Assembly (NCBI GenBank): GCA_036783645.1
Contig: DAIPWT010000011.1
Location: forward strand, 1 to 64,000
Length of the DNA: 64,000 nucleotides
Reading direction: 5' to 3'
DNA from: UBA4732 sp002404095
GTDB taxonomy: Bacteria > Planctomycetota > Planctomycetia > Gemmatales > Gemmataceae
In this document: positions 54,922-62,997 of the stretch, piece after piece
Numbering within the stretch: the first letter of the stretch is position 1
Layout: the number at the start of each line of letters is the position of its first letter
The notes under the pieces: generated by a model
What the model saw: the letters and a program-made list of their open reading frames with translations, nothing else
Told to the model about the DNA's origin: nothing
The model's database searches: none
Program-made: the position numbers and the translations under genes

Positions 54922-55734
54922 TCACGGCTCGTCGCCAAGCAGCCAGTCGCGTCGCAGCCAACCGACCTCGCCGCCTGATAGTTCGATCTGCGACCAATCG
55001 CCGCGCTCGTACAGCCGGCGCGCCTCTACGCCCTTGTTCAACGGCGACTCGTAGCGCGGCGGGTAGGCCAAGCCGTCGCCCTTCCGCAGCTGCACCCCAT
55101 CCTCGGCCAATACGACGAGCGGATGTTCCCTCTCCTCGTGTTCTGTTCGTAGCGCCGCGATCATCAGCGTCGTCAACGTCGCTGCCGCCAGCAAGGCGAT
55201 TATGCCCGAAATCAGCGCCCACCCGCGCCGCATCATCAGCCAACGCATTGCGCATAGGCAACCGGCGACGTAGAACGCGGCAGCGCCGGCGAATAATTCC
55301 TCCAACCTCAGACGCGGCAGCCACGGCGGTCGATAGTCGTTGGGCGGTCGGCCGAATCTGCCGGCGCCGGCGTATACGACGCGGGCGCGCGCCTCGGTAA
55401 GACCGGCTTGCAAGTCCGGGTCGGTCGGCGCTTGCCGCAAGCCGCGGCGATAGGACAATACGGCGCGCGGCAAGTCGTCCGCCAGAAGAGACGCATTCCC
55501 CAGATCGCGGTATAGGTCTGGATTGCGCGCGCCGCGCCGGCGCAATTCCTCATAACAGTCTAAAGTGATCTTAAAATGAGGAATTGCTTTATCACGGGCG
55601 CCGCGAAGCTCGACGCCGCATTGAAACTCCTGCTCGGCGCGCCGGGCAATCTTGTCGTTCGTCAGGCCGGAGAACTCGGCGTCCGCGGCGAGAGGCGCTC
55701 CGGCGATCATCAAGAGGAGTGCGATGCGGCCCAC
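54922..55734 (-). CDS. BatE-like TPR and SH3 protein
   Basis: This 270-residue protein has a signal peptide (ALLLMIAGAPLAADAEF), a TPR-like region (about 30-120: PHFKITLDCYEELRRRGARNPDLYRDLGNASLLADDL), two transmembrane helices (about 140-200), and a C-terminal SH3-like domain (LVVLAEDGVQLRKGDGLAYP, WSQIELSGGEVGWLRRDWLL). This matches the BatE part of the Bacteroides aerotolerance cluster. Its start overlaps the end of the batD-like gene (55710-55734) by 25 nt, so it is co-translated downstream of it. Other Bat components are not present here. Confidence 0.8.
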   Translation of the reverse strand: MGRIALLLMIAGAPLAADAEFSGLTNDKIARRAEQEFQCGVELRGARDKAIPHFKITLDCYEELRRRGARNPDLYRDLGNASLLADDLPRAVLSYRRGLRQAPTDPDLQAGLTEARARVVYAGAGRFGRPPNDYRPPWLPRLRLEELFAGAAAFYVAGCLCAMRWLMMRRGWALISGIIALLAAATLTTLMIAALRTEHEEREHPLVVLAEDGVQLRKGDGLAYPPRYESPLNKGVEARRLYERGDWSQIELSGGEVGWLRRDWLLGDEP

Positions 55735-56990
55735 GTTTCGGCCTCCACGTTGAGGATGAAGCGGCGGGCGGCGGCCGGCAGATCCGCAATGGTGGCCGAC
55801 TCGCTCCGCGAGTCGGTTTGAAGCCCGACTCGCGGAGCGAGTCGGCCACTAGCAGACGACGTACCATCCGGAGCGAAGCGCGCAGCGTCGCATTCGCGGA
55901 AGAAGGCGGCGGCGCTTTGCGCTAGGGCGGGTGAGCAGCCGACGCGCTGCAAACAGTCGGCGGCCTCGGCCGGACTCAGTTCGACGGCCGCCGCATCGCA
56001 TCGGCCGCGTAAGTAGTCAGCGGCCACGGCGGCGACCCGCGCGGCCTGTTGATCCGGCGGAAGGCGTCCGCTTCCGCGCAGCGCCTGTAACGCCCGGCGA
56101 GCGGCAAGGCTACGGCGCTGCCGGGCCAAGCCAGCAGCGTCCGGGTACAAACGCCGCCAAGCGAAGTACCAGGCCGCGCATAGCGATGGCGGCGCCAAAA
56201 GGAGCAACGCCATGACCCACACACCGGGCGGCGCCCAAGGTTGTTGATGCGCCAGCAAGCCGGCGCCCGTTGCGAACCTTAACAGGTTGTCCGGCGCATC
56301 CAAGGGGACGGGGTAGACTTCATGCGGCCTCACGGTCAGCGGAATCGGATCGGTGTAGGCCACCTGAAACCCCTTACGGGGATATTGAATCTCCGGATTG
56401 AAAAAAACAAACGGTAGGCCCGGCGCCACGTTTACGTCGTCGCGCTTCGGCTGGAGGCGATAGACAAACTCCCAGGTTTGTTGGTTGGGCCGGCGTTCGC
56501 CTGGGTTATCGGCTTCAAGAAAATCGAACCGTTCGGCGAACGCCGGCAACTCCCTCAGGTCGATACGTCGCGGCGGTTGGTGAACCGGTGCGATGGCTTG
56601 CACACGTAGAACGAAAGTCAGGGGGCTTTGCGCTTCCACAACGGTCGGCTCGGCGCTTGCGGACACGCGGAAATTGCCGCTGGCTTCGCTAAAGGGCAGA
56701 TCGGCTGGCCGGCCGACGGTGGGGATTTCGGTTTCGGCCTCTTCCGCGCGCACGCCCGAAGGAAGGAAGAGCAGCAGGCACAAGAGTAATTCTAATCCTC
56801 CTGGTCCTCCTGGTCCTCCTGGTCCTCCTGGTTCCCACGCTCTGCGTGGGAACGGCGCCCGGACGCTCTGCGCCCCGAACCCGCAGAACGCCGACCACGG
56901 GAGCTGGACGGGACGCAGAGCGTCCGGGCGTGGGTTCCCACGCAGAGCGTGGGAACCAGAGGAGTCCAGGCGCGACGGATTTAAGAGCAT
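55710..56990 (-). CDS. BatD-like membrane protein carrying two palindromic repeats
   Basis: From ATG 56990 this 426-residue protein has a disrupted signal sequence (ELLLCLLLFLPSGVRAEE), a beta-rich extracellular region (about 90-285: EPTVVEAQSPLTFVLRV, RIDLRELPAFAERFDFLEAD), one transmembrane helix (WVMALLLLAPPSLCAAWYFAW) and a cytoplasmic tail. This fits BatD-like proteins of the aerotolerance cluster. Two repeat elements sit inside: a 132-bp family B copy between the first residues and the hydrophobic core, with a Gly-Pro-Gly tract beside it, and a 60-bp family A copy near the C-terminus read as GRLAPRVG...DSRSESAT. Both preserve the frame. Whether the signal peptide still works is unclear. 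Confidence 0.75.
   Translation of the reverse strand: MLLNPSRLDSSGSHALRGNPRPDALRPVQLPWSAFCGFGAQSVRAPFPRRAWEPGGPGGPGGPGGLELLLCLLLFLPSGVRAEEAETEIPTVGRPADLPFSEASGNFRVSASAEPTVVEAQSPLTFVLRVQAIAPVHQPPRRIDLRELPAFAERFDFLEADNPGERRPNQQTWEFVYRLQPKRDDVNVAPGLPFVFFNPEIQYPRKGFQVAYTDPIPLTVRPHEVYPVPLDAPDNLLRFATGAGLLAHQQPWAPPGVWVMALLLLAPPSLCAAWYFAWRRLYPDAAGLARQRRSLAARRALQALRGSGRLPPDQQAARVAAVAADYLRGRCDAAAVELSPAEAADCLQRVGCSPALAQSAAAFFRECDAARFAPDGTSSASGRLAPRVGLQTDSRSESATIADLPAAARRFILNVEAETWAASHSS
55791..55850. repeat. Family A palindromic repeat, 60 bp, in frame in batD-like gene
   Basis: This 60-bp element is 57/60 identical to the copy at 47615-47674 (differences: two in the centre, one at the end). It is read in the same minus-strand frame and is 20 codons long. 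It lies in the C-terminal cytoplasmic tail of the batD-like protein. Confidence 0.95.
56796..56831. repeat. 9-bp tandem repeat (four units)
   Basis: tcctcctgg is repeated four times, giving a Gly-Pro-Gly tract on the coding strand. It touches the 132-bp palindromic element (56828) and may have expanded at its insertion boundary. Confidence 0.9.
56828..56959. repeat. Family B palindromic repeat, 132 bp, inside batD-like gene
   Basis: Outer arms ctggttcccacgctctgcgt (56828) and ctggttcccacgctctgcgt on the opposite strand (ending 56959) enclose inner arms around gacgctctgcg and gacgcagagcgtc. The length is 132 bp, equal to 44 codons, and the host frame stays open. The related intergenic copy at 35036-35165 is 130 bp. 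Confidence 0.9.
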
Positions 56991-57080
56991 GGTTCGACGG
57001 ATACGTTTGCGTGGCGGAAGCGGGCCGGCTTCTTTCATCTTATCATCACTCGCGCACAAAAGCGGCCTCCGCAACCCTCG

Positions 57081-58259
57081 TCAAAGGGGCGAGAACCGCG
57101 CTTGCGGAGAGCGATGGACAACGGCCCTGGCGTGGCTCTGCAGCACGGCAACCTCCGCCAATAGCGCGGAAACAGACGCGGCCGTGTCGCAGACTTCCAG
57201 GCTCCAGCGACTCTCCCACTTACCGCCGGGCGGCAACACGCGCACGCGGCCCTGCTTGCGCTCGAAGCCCTTGAAATTCGGATAGTTGGTCGCCGGTTCC
57301 AAGCCGGTGACATAGCCGTCCTCCACGGCCCCCGTGTTCTTCCAAACCGTGAAACACGGCAAGTCGTTGCGATTGAAGCGCATGGCGACGGCGCGATCCT
57401 GCGTCGTGTTGACCAATACGGATAGCGTATGACCTCTATCGTCGGCCAACAGGTCGTAGAAGTAGACCTGTTCGGCGAAGCCGATGGTCGGGCCGGCGTA
57501 GGTTTCATAGGAATCGACGCCCTCGGCGGCGGGGTTGTCGCGCGGCGCCATCTCGCGCACCGGCGCCAACACGCGGCTGCCGGCCTCCAGAAACGGCGGG
57601 CCGAAGTTGCAGTGGTAAAGCATCTGCATCTCGGCCGACTGGGCCGAGCGGTTCTCGACGATATCGTGGATCACTAATCGATTCGATCCCGGCGCCGTGA
57701 CGTAGGTGGTCGTCAATCGCAGATGCGGACAAAACAACGCTCCTTCCTCCACTTCGCCGCGCACGCTCAGTTCATACGGCGGATCCAGGGCCACGCTTAC
57801 CTCAACCGCCTCGGCCGGTTGGTTGGCGATACGGCCGTGCAACGTGAGTTGGGCGAGACCGCCCCCGCCATCCGCGCCGGGTAGGCCGTTCGACGACAAG
57901 CCGCAACGGCACAACCATTCGTCGAAGCCGGCCAGCCAACCGAGGCCGCCGCGGTCGGCAAGCTGGACGTGCTTGGGATGGACCGGGCCGGACACGGGCG
58001 AACGCCAGCCGAGCGGCAAGCCGTGATAATCGCCGCGCCATAGCCCCATTCCGCGCGTCGGCAGCACCGTGAACGACAAAGCGCCGTTGTGGACCTCGAC
58101 TACGTCAACGCCGTCGCGCAGGCCGCCGCGCAACGTCCGCTTGCGGATCGACCAGTCGTACGGCGTCGGCAGACGCAGCGTTTCGTTGCCGACGGAAAAG
58201 CCGTCCAGCCATATGTCGCCGCGAACGTCGGTCAGCGTCCAGGATTTGATGCGCGTCAT
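57081..58259 (-). CDS. DUF4432 / aldose-1-epimerase-like protein
   Basis: This 392-residue protein has the DUF4432 galactose-mutarotase-like fold with SFTVLPTRGMGLWRGDYHGLPLGWRSPV (about 65-90), LRLTTTYVTAPGSNRLVIHDIVENRSAQSAEMQMLYHCNFG and a C-terminal WKNTGAVEDGYVTGLEPATNYPN. It is probably a cytoplasmic epimerase of sugars or sugar phosphates. ATG 58259 is preferred because GAGGTGG lies about 7 nt upstream. The stop is 91 nt from the batD-like start at 56990. It lies next to the POT transporter gene on the same strand, with 21 bp between, so co-transcription is likely. Confidence 0.85.
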   Translation of the reverse strand: MTRIKSWTLTDVRGDIWLDGFSVGNETLRLPTPYDWSIRKRTLRGGLRDGVDVVEVHNGALSFTVLPTRGMGLWRGDYHGLPLGWRSPVSGPVHPKHVQLADRGGLGWLAGFDEWLCRCGLSSNGLPGADGGGGLAQLTLHGRIANQPAEAVEVSVALDPPYELSVRGEVEEGALFCPHLRLTTTYVTAPGSNRLVIHDIVENRSAQSAEMQMLYHCNFGPPFLEAGSRVLAPVREMAPRDNPAAEGVDSYETYAGPTIGFAEQVYFYDLLADDRGHTLSVLVNTTQDRAVAMRFNRNDLPCFTVWKNTGAVEDGYVTGLEPATNYPNFKGFERKQGRVRVLPPGGKWESRWSLEVCDTAASVSALLAEVAVLQSHARAVVHRSPQARFSPL

Positions 58260-58280
58260 GTATTCCACCTCGGATCACGC

Positions 58281-59876
58281 TCAGGTCACACCGGCGGCGG
58301 CCGCCTCGGCCTGGGTGCGTTCAAATTGTTTGCCCACGAAAACGAACGCCACCGCCGCGGCCACGACGACCAGCGCCGTGATGCCGAAAAACGGGCCTGG
58401 CATCAGCGGGCCGCGCTCGGCGGCTTTATCGGTGAGCGATCCGCCGTACATCGTGGTCCAGGGGACGTTCAGCAAATTGCCCAGGGTGTTGGTCAGCAGG
58501 AAACAGGCGGTGATGAAGCCCTTCATGCTCTTGGGCGCCGCCGCGTAGGCCACCTCCAACATGGTGCCGTACAGCAGCACTTCGCCGAACGTCAGCACGA
58601 TATAGGCGGCGGCCGGCCAAAAGAGAGAAACCTTCGTCGTTGTCACCTCCACGGTCTCCCCACCTTCGAGGATCTGCTGTGTATGACCCTCCACCAGGAA
58701 ACCGGCCAGTGACATGATGCCAATGGCCGCCGCCGTCAGTAGGAAGCCGGCCAGGACTTTGCGCATGGGCGTAAAGATCCTCACGTTGGGGTCGAGACGG
58801 GCGAATAGGATGTTGAACGTCGGCACCAGGATGATGACGAACAAGGCGTTCAGGAATTGGAGCTGGTCCGGGGCGATTGTCATAGAAACGAACGGCACCC
58901 GCAGGTCCACGTAATCGCGCGTGAAGGCGACCCAAAGCGTGTCGTTGTGCTCGTACCCGAACCAGAAGAGCACGATCAGGGCAAAAATGGCGAAGAGCCG
59001 TCCTAGCGTCTGCCACTGGAGTCGGCGCTCCTCGGGCGTCAGTTTGTGGCGTTCCGTTTTCTCCAGGGCGTAAAAGGGCTTGCCCAGCGCGAAGACCGCC
59101 AAGGAAAGGACCATCAGCCAGGCCGGGAATTGGAAGGCGATGGCGTAGGCCCTTTGTCGAACCTCATCCGAGGCGAATTTCGAGACGTCCTCCCCCTTCG
59201 CAGCCGCCTCCGCCGCCTGCGCCCTGACCTCCGGAGGGAGGTTCGCGTTGATGTACTGATTGCGGATTTCCGGCATCGCGAGCTGCGAGATCAGCGCTCC
59301 GACGTTGATCGCAAGGTAAAACCACAGGAAAGCCGCGCTGCGCAGCCGCTCTTGCCCCGGACGCTTCTGGTCGTATGTCTGGCCCATCAGCGTCGAAATG
59401 TTCGGCTTGATCACGCCGCTGCCGCCGGCCAGCAGGCCTAGCGCAATAAACATTGCTGGTTCCATGGGAATGCCCAGGATGAAGTGCCCGGCGACGTATG
59501 GAATGGAGAAGCCGACGATTGTCCAATACCGGCCGAGCCAGCGGTCGGCGATGAACCCGCCGACCAGGGGCAGGAAATAGCACGCCATTTTGAAAGCCGA
59601 GTAAATGGGACTCGCGCGGCTGTCGGCCATGTGCAGCGCACTAGTCATGTACAGGAACAGGATCGCCCGCATTCCGTAGTAGGAGCTGCGCTCGGCGAAC
59701 TCGCCCCAGAAGAAGAACCAGATGGCCGGCGGATGGCTAGTGGACACACTGGCCGTGGGATTTGTCGTAAGGACCAAAGCGGGCGCCCGGCCGTTTTCGA
59801 TGGCCGCGTCCGCCGGTTCGGGAACTTGGTTCCTTACCTCGCTGAACCCATCGTCAACATTTCGATCTTTGTCCAT
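58281..59876 (-). CDS. POT-family proton-coupled oligopeptide transporter
   Basis: This 531-residue inner-membrane protein has the POT/PTR signatures FFWGEFAERSSYYGMRAILFLYM (ExxER in the first helix), GGFIADRWLGRYWTI, and FGEVLLYGTMLEVAYAAAPKSMKGFITACFLLTNTLGNLL. About 12-14 hydrophobic segments are visible. It imports di- and tripeptides with protons. AAGGA lies 8 nt before ATG 59876 (MDKDRN); ATG 59885 is the alternative, and the longer frame to 60113 is rejected. A ~360-bp divergent region separates it from the cytochrome gene. Confidence 0.93.
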   Translation of the reverse strand: MDKDRNVDDGFSEVRNQVPEPADAAIENGRAPALVLTTNPTASVSTSHPPAIWFFFWGEFAERSSYYGMRAILFLYMTSALHMADSRASPIYSAFKMACYFLPLVGGFIADRWLGRYWTIVGFSIPYVAGHFILGIPMEPAMFIALGLLAGGSGVIKPNISTLMGQTYDQKRPGQERLRSAAFLWFYLAINVGALISQLAMPEIRNQYINANLPPEVRAQAAEAAAKGEDVSKFASDEVRQRAYAIAFQFPAWLMVLSLAVFALGKPFYALEKTERHKLTPEERRLQWQTLGRLFAIFALIVLFWFGYEHNDTLWVAFTRDYVDLRVPFVSMTIAPDQLQFLNALFVIILVPTFNILFARLDPNVRIFTPMRKVLAGFLLTAAAIGIMSLAGFLVEGHTQQILEGGETVEVTTTKVSLFWPAAAYIVLTFGEVLLYGTMLEVAYAAAPKSMKGFITACFLLTNTLGNLLNVPWTTMYGGSLTDKAAERGPLMPGPFFGITALVVVAAAVAFVFVGKQFERTQAEAAAAGVT

Positions 59877-60232
59877 AGATGACATCCTTTTTCCGCGTAA
59901 CGGCGGCTTGTAGGCGCGGTTGGTCAGCGAGCGTGAACGATCTGTCAGCGAAGATTGTAACCACGGCCGAGTGGTGGGGAAAGCGTAATGCAACGACAAG
60001 GGATAAAATGGATGCTTCGCGCGGGGCTTCAGCAAAAGGGCCGAAACAACCGTTCGCGCCAACCTTGCCGGGTGTGACGGATATTCCGGCCGGCCCCTGC
60101 GCCCGTAACACATCGAATATCCCGTACAGTCTGGTGTCTTCTGAAGGCTCGTCCCATAATGGAAGGACGGCGTCCATCGGCCCGTCCGAACGGGCGCCGC
60201 TGTTGACCGTGCTACCGCGAGGAGCCTTACTC
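59877..60232. other. Divergent intergenic region between POT transporter and di-heme cytochrome
   Basis: The region must hold promoters for both genes. I see no palindromic element, RNA gene or supported small gene in it. A GAGGAG ribosome-binding site is visible immediately before the cytochrome start. Confidence 0.4.
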
Positions 60233-62203
60233 ATGGTCAGGCGATTCCAACCGCTCGTCGGCGTCCCGGTGCTGGCGGTTCTCTTACTTATTTTCCTCGG
60301 GAGCCTTTCTAGCAGCCGCGCCCAACTACAGGAGCGGCCGGGCGGTTCGCGCGACGACCCCGTGGATGTGCCGCACGACCTTTCGGGCTGCTCCATCAAG
60401 AACCCCCGTGTGCGCGTTGTTCACACCACGGATGCCGCACTGGCCGGCGGCTCGATGTACCTCCAGGCGGCGGACCCGTGGCTGGGCTACCAGTGGGGCC
60501 GAAGCCTGCTCCAGCGCGAGTTCCGCGAACGCGACGGCGTCTACGGCGGGGCCGGCATGTTGGACGGCCCCCTTCTGGCGGACGGCAAGACGCGGATGAT
60601 GTCCCGGAGCGGGGTAAACTCCTGCGCCATCTGCCACAACACCCCGTACCGCGACGGCGGCGCCGGGGCGACGATGGCCAAAAACGGCGGCGAGGGCCGT
60701 AACACGCCCCATATGTTTGGGGCCGGCCTTGTCGAGATGATCGGCCAGCAGATGCGCCTCCAGGCTCTGGCCATCGCCGACGCCAACCGCGACGGCTGGA
60801 TCAGCGCCGAAGAGGCCAAGGGCAAGCGGTGCATCCTCGGCAACCTGCCCGACGGCGTTGAGGGCGACCGGGTCGAGATCGACTACGGCTCCTTCGAGGA
60901 TCTCGACGGCGACGGCAAGCCGGACCTGAACCCGCTATTCAGCCTGATTTACGTCGATAAGGACGGCAAGCGGCTCGCCGAGGCCAAAGACCTGCACTCG
61001 CCGGGCGTGGCCGGCTATACGTTTGAGGTCCAGTGCTTCGGCTTCGGCCACCTGGCCCGGCAGGGCAACCCGCCGGTCTCGACCACGCTCCGCTCCTTCA
61101 TTGCGACGCCGTTTGACATCCACATGGGCTTGCAGGCGTTCGACCCGACGACGCTGGACGACCCCGACGGCCGCGGCTTCGCCAAAGTGTCCAATGCCGG
61201 CTGCCAGCAATGCGTCACGGCGGCCGGCAAGGACCGGGGACTTACACGCGGCCCCACCGGGATCAGCCTGGACGACCCCGACGGCGACGGCTACTGCGAG
61301 GAGATCAGCGAGGGCGACCTCGACGTGGCCGAGTGGTACTTACTCAACCACCCGGCCCCCGCCCGGGGCGAGATCACGCCCGAGGCGCGCCGGGGCGAGC
61401 AGCTCTTCAAACAGATCGGCTGCGCCGCCTGTCACGTCCCGGACTGGGGTCTACATGCCGGCGACTCACACGCGCGGGACTACACCCGGCGGTACGCCGG
61501 CGACCGCCGCTTCTTCGAGTTGAAGGTCGCCTACAACGAGAAGACGGAACGCCTGGAGGGGAAACTGGTCTACCTGGCGGATAAGAAGGGCGGCCTGTGG
61601 GCGCCTCGGCGGCAGGCGTACACGGTTCGCGGCATCTACACCGACTTCAAGTACCACGACCTGGGCAAGGACTTCTACCAGACGCAGTTCGACGGCAGCG
61701 TTGTCCGCAAGTGGCGCACATCGCCGCTATGGGGAGTCGGGACGACCTCGCCTTACGGCCACGACGGCGCCAGCCTGACGCTGCACGAGGTGATTCGCCG
61801 GCATGGCGGGGAGGCTCTGGAGGCGCGCAAGGCGTACACGGCCCTGGACCCGCAGGACCGCCGCCGGGTCGTGGAGTTTCTGGAGAGCCTGGTACTGTAC
61901 CAGACCGACCGCCTGCCGTGCGATCTTGATGGCGACGGTAGGATCAGCGAGCACTTCGCGGTCGCTGGCATGGACACCGGCTATGAGCGCTTCAACCCGG
62001 AGTGGCTGTTCAACGCGCCGGGGAAGATCGAGGGGCCGGTCCTCAACCCGAATGGCGAGAAGATAACGTCCTTCGCGCTGACGAACGTCCGACAGGCTTA
62101 CGGGCTGGACCTGAAATACCTGCGTGACAGCGACGGGGACGGATTCCCCGACGTGATCGATCCGGCCCCGTTCTGGAAGGGATACAAGGACGGCGAACAC
62201 TGA
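60233..62203 (+). CDS. Secreted di-heme cytochrome with calcium-binding-like loops
   Basis: This 656-residue protein has a signal peptide (FQPLVGVPVLAVLLLIFLGSLSSSRAQ). Two heme-attachment motifs are seen, CAICH (131-135) and CAACH (397-401), in the layout of di-heme thiol-oxidoreductase-like (DHOR) proteins. Acidic loops resembling EF-hand or thrombospondin-3 calcium sites occur at ADANRDGWISAEE, DLDGDGKPDLNP, DLDGDGRISEHF and DSDGDGFPDVID. It is a periplasmic electron-transfer or peroxidase-like protein; the substrate is unknown. ATG 60233 has GAGGAG upstream. It precedes the next secreted protein by 23 bp. Confidence 0.85.
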   Translation: MVRRFQPLVGVPVLAVLLLIFLGSLSSSRAQLQERPGGSRDDPVDVPHDLSGCSIKNPRVRVVHTTDAALAGGSMYLQAADPWLGYQWGRSLLQREFRERDGVYGGAGMLDGPLLADGKTRMMSRSGVNSCAICHNTPYRDGGAGATMAKNGGEGRNTPHMFGAGLVEMIGQQMRLQALAIADANRDGWISAEEAKGKRCILGNLPDGVEGDRVEIDYGSFEDLDGDGKPDLNPLFSLIYVDKDGKRLAEAKDLHSPGVAGYTFEVQCFGFGHLARQGNPPVSTTLRSFIATPFDIHMGLQAFDPTTLDDPDGRGFAKVSNAGCQQCVTAAGKDRGLTRGPTGISLDDPDGDGYCEEISEGDLDVAEWYLLNHPAPARGEITPEARRGEQLFKQIGCAACHVPDWGLHAGDSHARDYTRRYAGDRRFFELKVAYNEKTERLEGKLVYLADKKGGLWAPRRQAYTVRGIYTDFKYHDLGKDFYQTQFDGSVVRKWRTSPLWGVGTTSPYGHDGASLTLHEVIRRHGGEALEARKAYTALDPQDRRRVVEFLESLVLYQTDRLPCDLDGDGRISEHFAVAGMDTGYERFNPEWLFNAPGKIEGPVLNPNGEKITSFALTNVRQAYGLDLKYLRDSDGDGFPDVIDPAPFWKGYKDGEH

Positions 62204-62226
62204 ACCCTTACCGAGGAGACAGTCCC

Positions 62227-62877
62227 ATGATCCGAAGCTGGAAGATGCTCGGTCTGACGGCGGCACTGGCCGCGGCCCTGATAAACGGACGCGGCGCCGC
62301 GGAAGCCCCCGGCGCTGGCCCCGACTCTGCAAAACCCGACGACCTTCGCCAAGAGTTGGAGCAGTTCCGTAGCGACACGATCCGCAGTTTCCAGGCCGCG
62401 AAGAAAGACATCGACGCGGTGAAAGAAGACATCGCTCGCCTGCGGAAAGACCTGAACGAGGCGCGCAACGCGAGGCCGCCGGCGCCGCGAATATCAGGGG
62501 ATGTCCCGCCCGAGGCTCGGATTGGCGCCAATGCTCAGGCGGCGCAGAAGGATATCGACGCGCTGAAAGAGCAAATCGCACGCCTCGACAAGAGCCTGGA
62601 CGACTTGCATAACGCCAGGCCGCCGGCGACCCGAATCTCTGCTTACCCCCCGTCCGGGACTGTGGCCGGTACGGGTACAATCCGCCTTTCCAACACCTAC
62701 TCGGCCGAAGTCGCGATCATCGTCAACGACGAGCGCTACACGTTGGCTCCAGGGGAAACGCGCGTGCTTGCGGGCCGCCCGGCCGGAACGTTCACTTATG
62801 AGGTCGTCGGGGTCCAGCCGGCGGTGGAGCGAACGCTGGTTGCCAACGGCACGTTCCCGATCCTTGTCCACCCTTGA
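62227..62877 (+). CDS. Secreted coiled-coil protein with C-terminal beta domain
   Basis: This 216-residue protein has a signal peptide (KMLGLTAALAAALINGRGAAEA). Two related coiled-coil segments follow (AAKKDIDAVKEDIARLRKDLNEARNARPPA and AAQKDIDALKEQIARLDKSLDDLHNARPPA, about 57-130), an internal duplication. A beta-strand-rich domain ends the protein (TIRLSNTYSAEVAIIVNDERYTLAPGETRVLAGRPAGTFTYEVVG). It is co-transcribed with the cytochrome gene (23 bp apart) and may bind to it or to the envelope. The family is not known to me. Confidence 0.7.
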   Translation: MIRSWKMLGLTAALAAALINGRGAAEAPGAGPDSAKPDDLRQELEQFRSDTIRSFQAAKKDIDAVKEDIARLRKDLNEARNARPPAPRISGDVPPEARIGANAQAAQKDIDALKEQIARLDKSLDDLHNARPPATRISAYPPSGTVAGTGTIRLSNTYSAEVAIIVNDERYTLAPGETRVLAGRPAGTFTYEVVGVQPAVERTLVANGTFPILVHP

Positions 62878-62910
62878 ACTGGGTTCGGCTCTTAGGGGCA
62901 CTAACATTTT

Positions 62911-62992
62911 GGCGAGCGGGGTCGCGTAAGCGCCCCGAGTTTCCCTGCAATCGCTGAAACCATCTCGGGGCGCTTACGCGACCCCGCTCGCC
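62911..62992. repeat. 29-bp perfect inverted repeat between convergent genes
   Basis: ggcgagcggggtcgcgtaag... (62911-62939) is the exact reverse complement of 62964-62992, with a 24-nt loop. It lies between the convergent coiled-coil and glgB genes, where it could act as a bidirectional terminator, though no T-run is present. Confidence 0.9.
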
Positions 62993-62997
62993 AATGC

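Noticed and set aside
59877..60113. 76-residue N-terminal extension of the POT transporter
   Set aside because: No similarity, no hydrophobic character, and it occupies the divergent promoter region; ATG 59876 has AAGGA at good distance.
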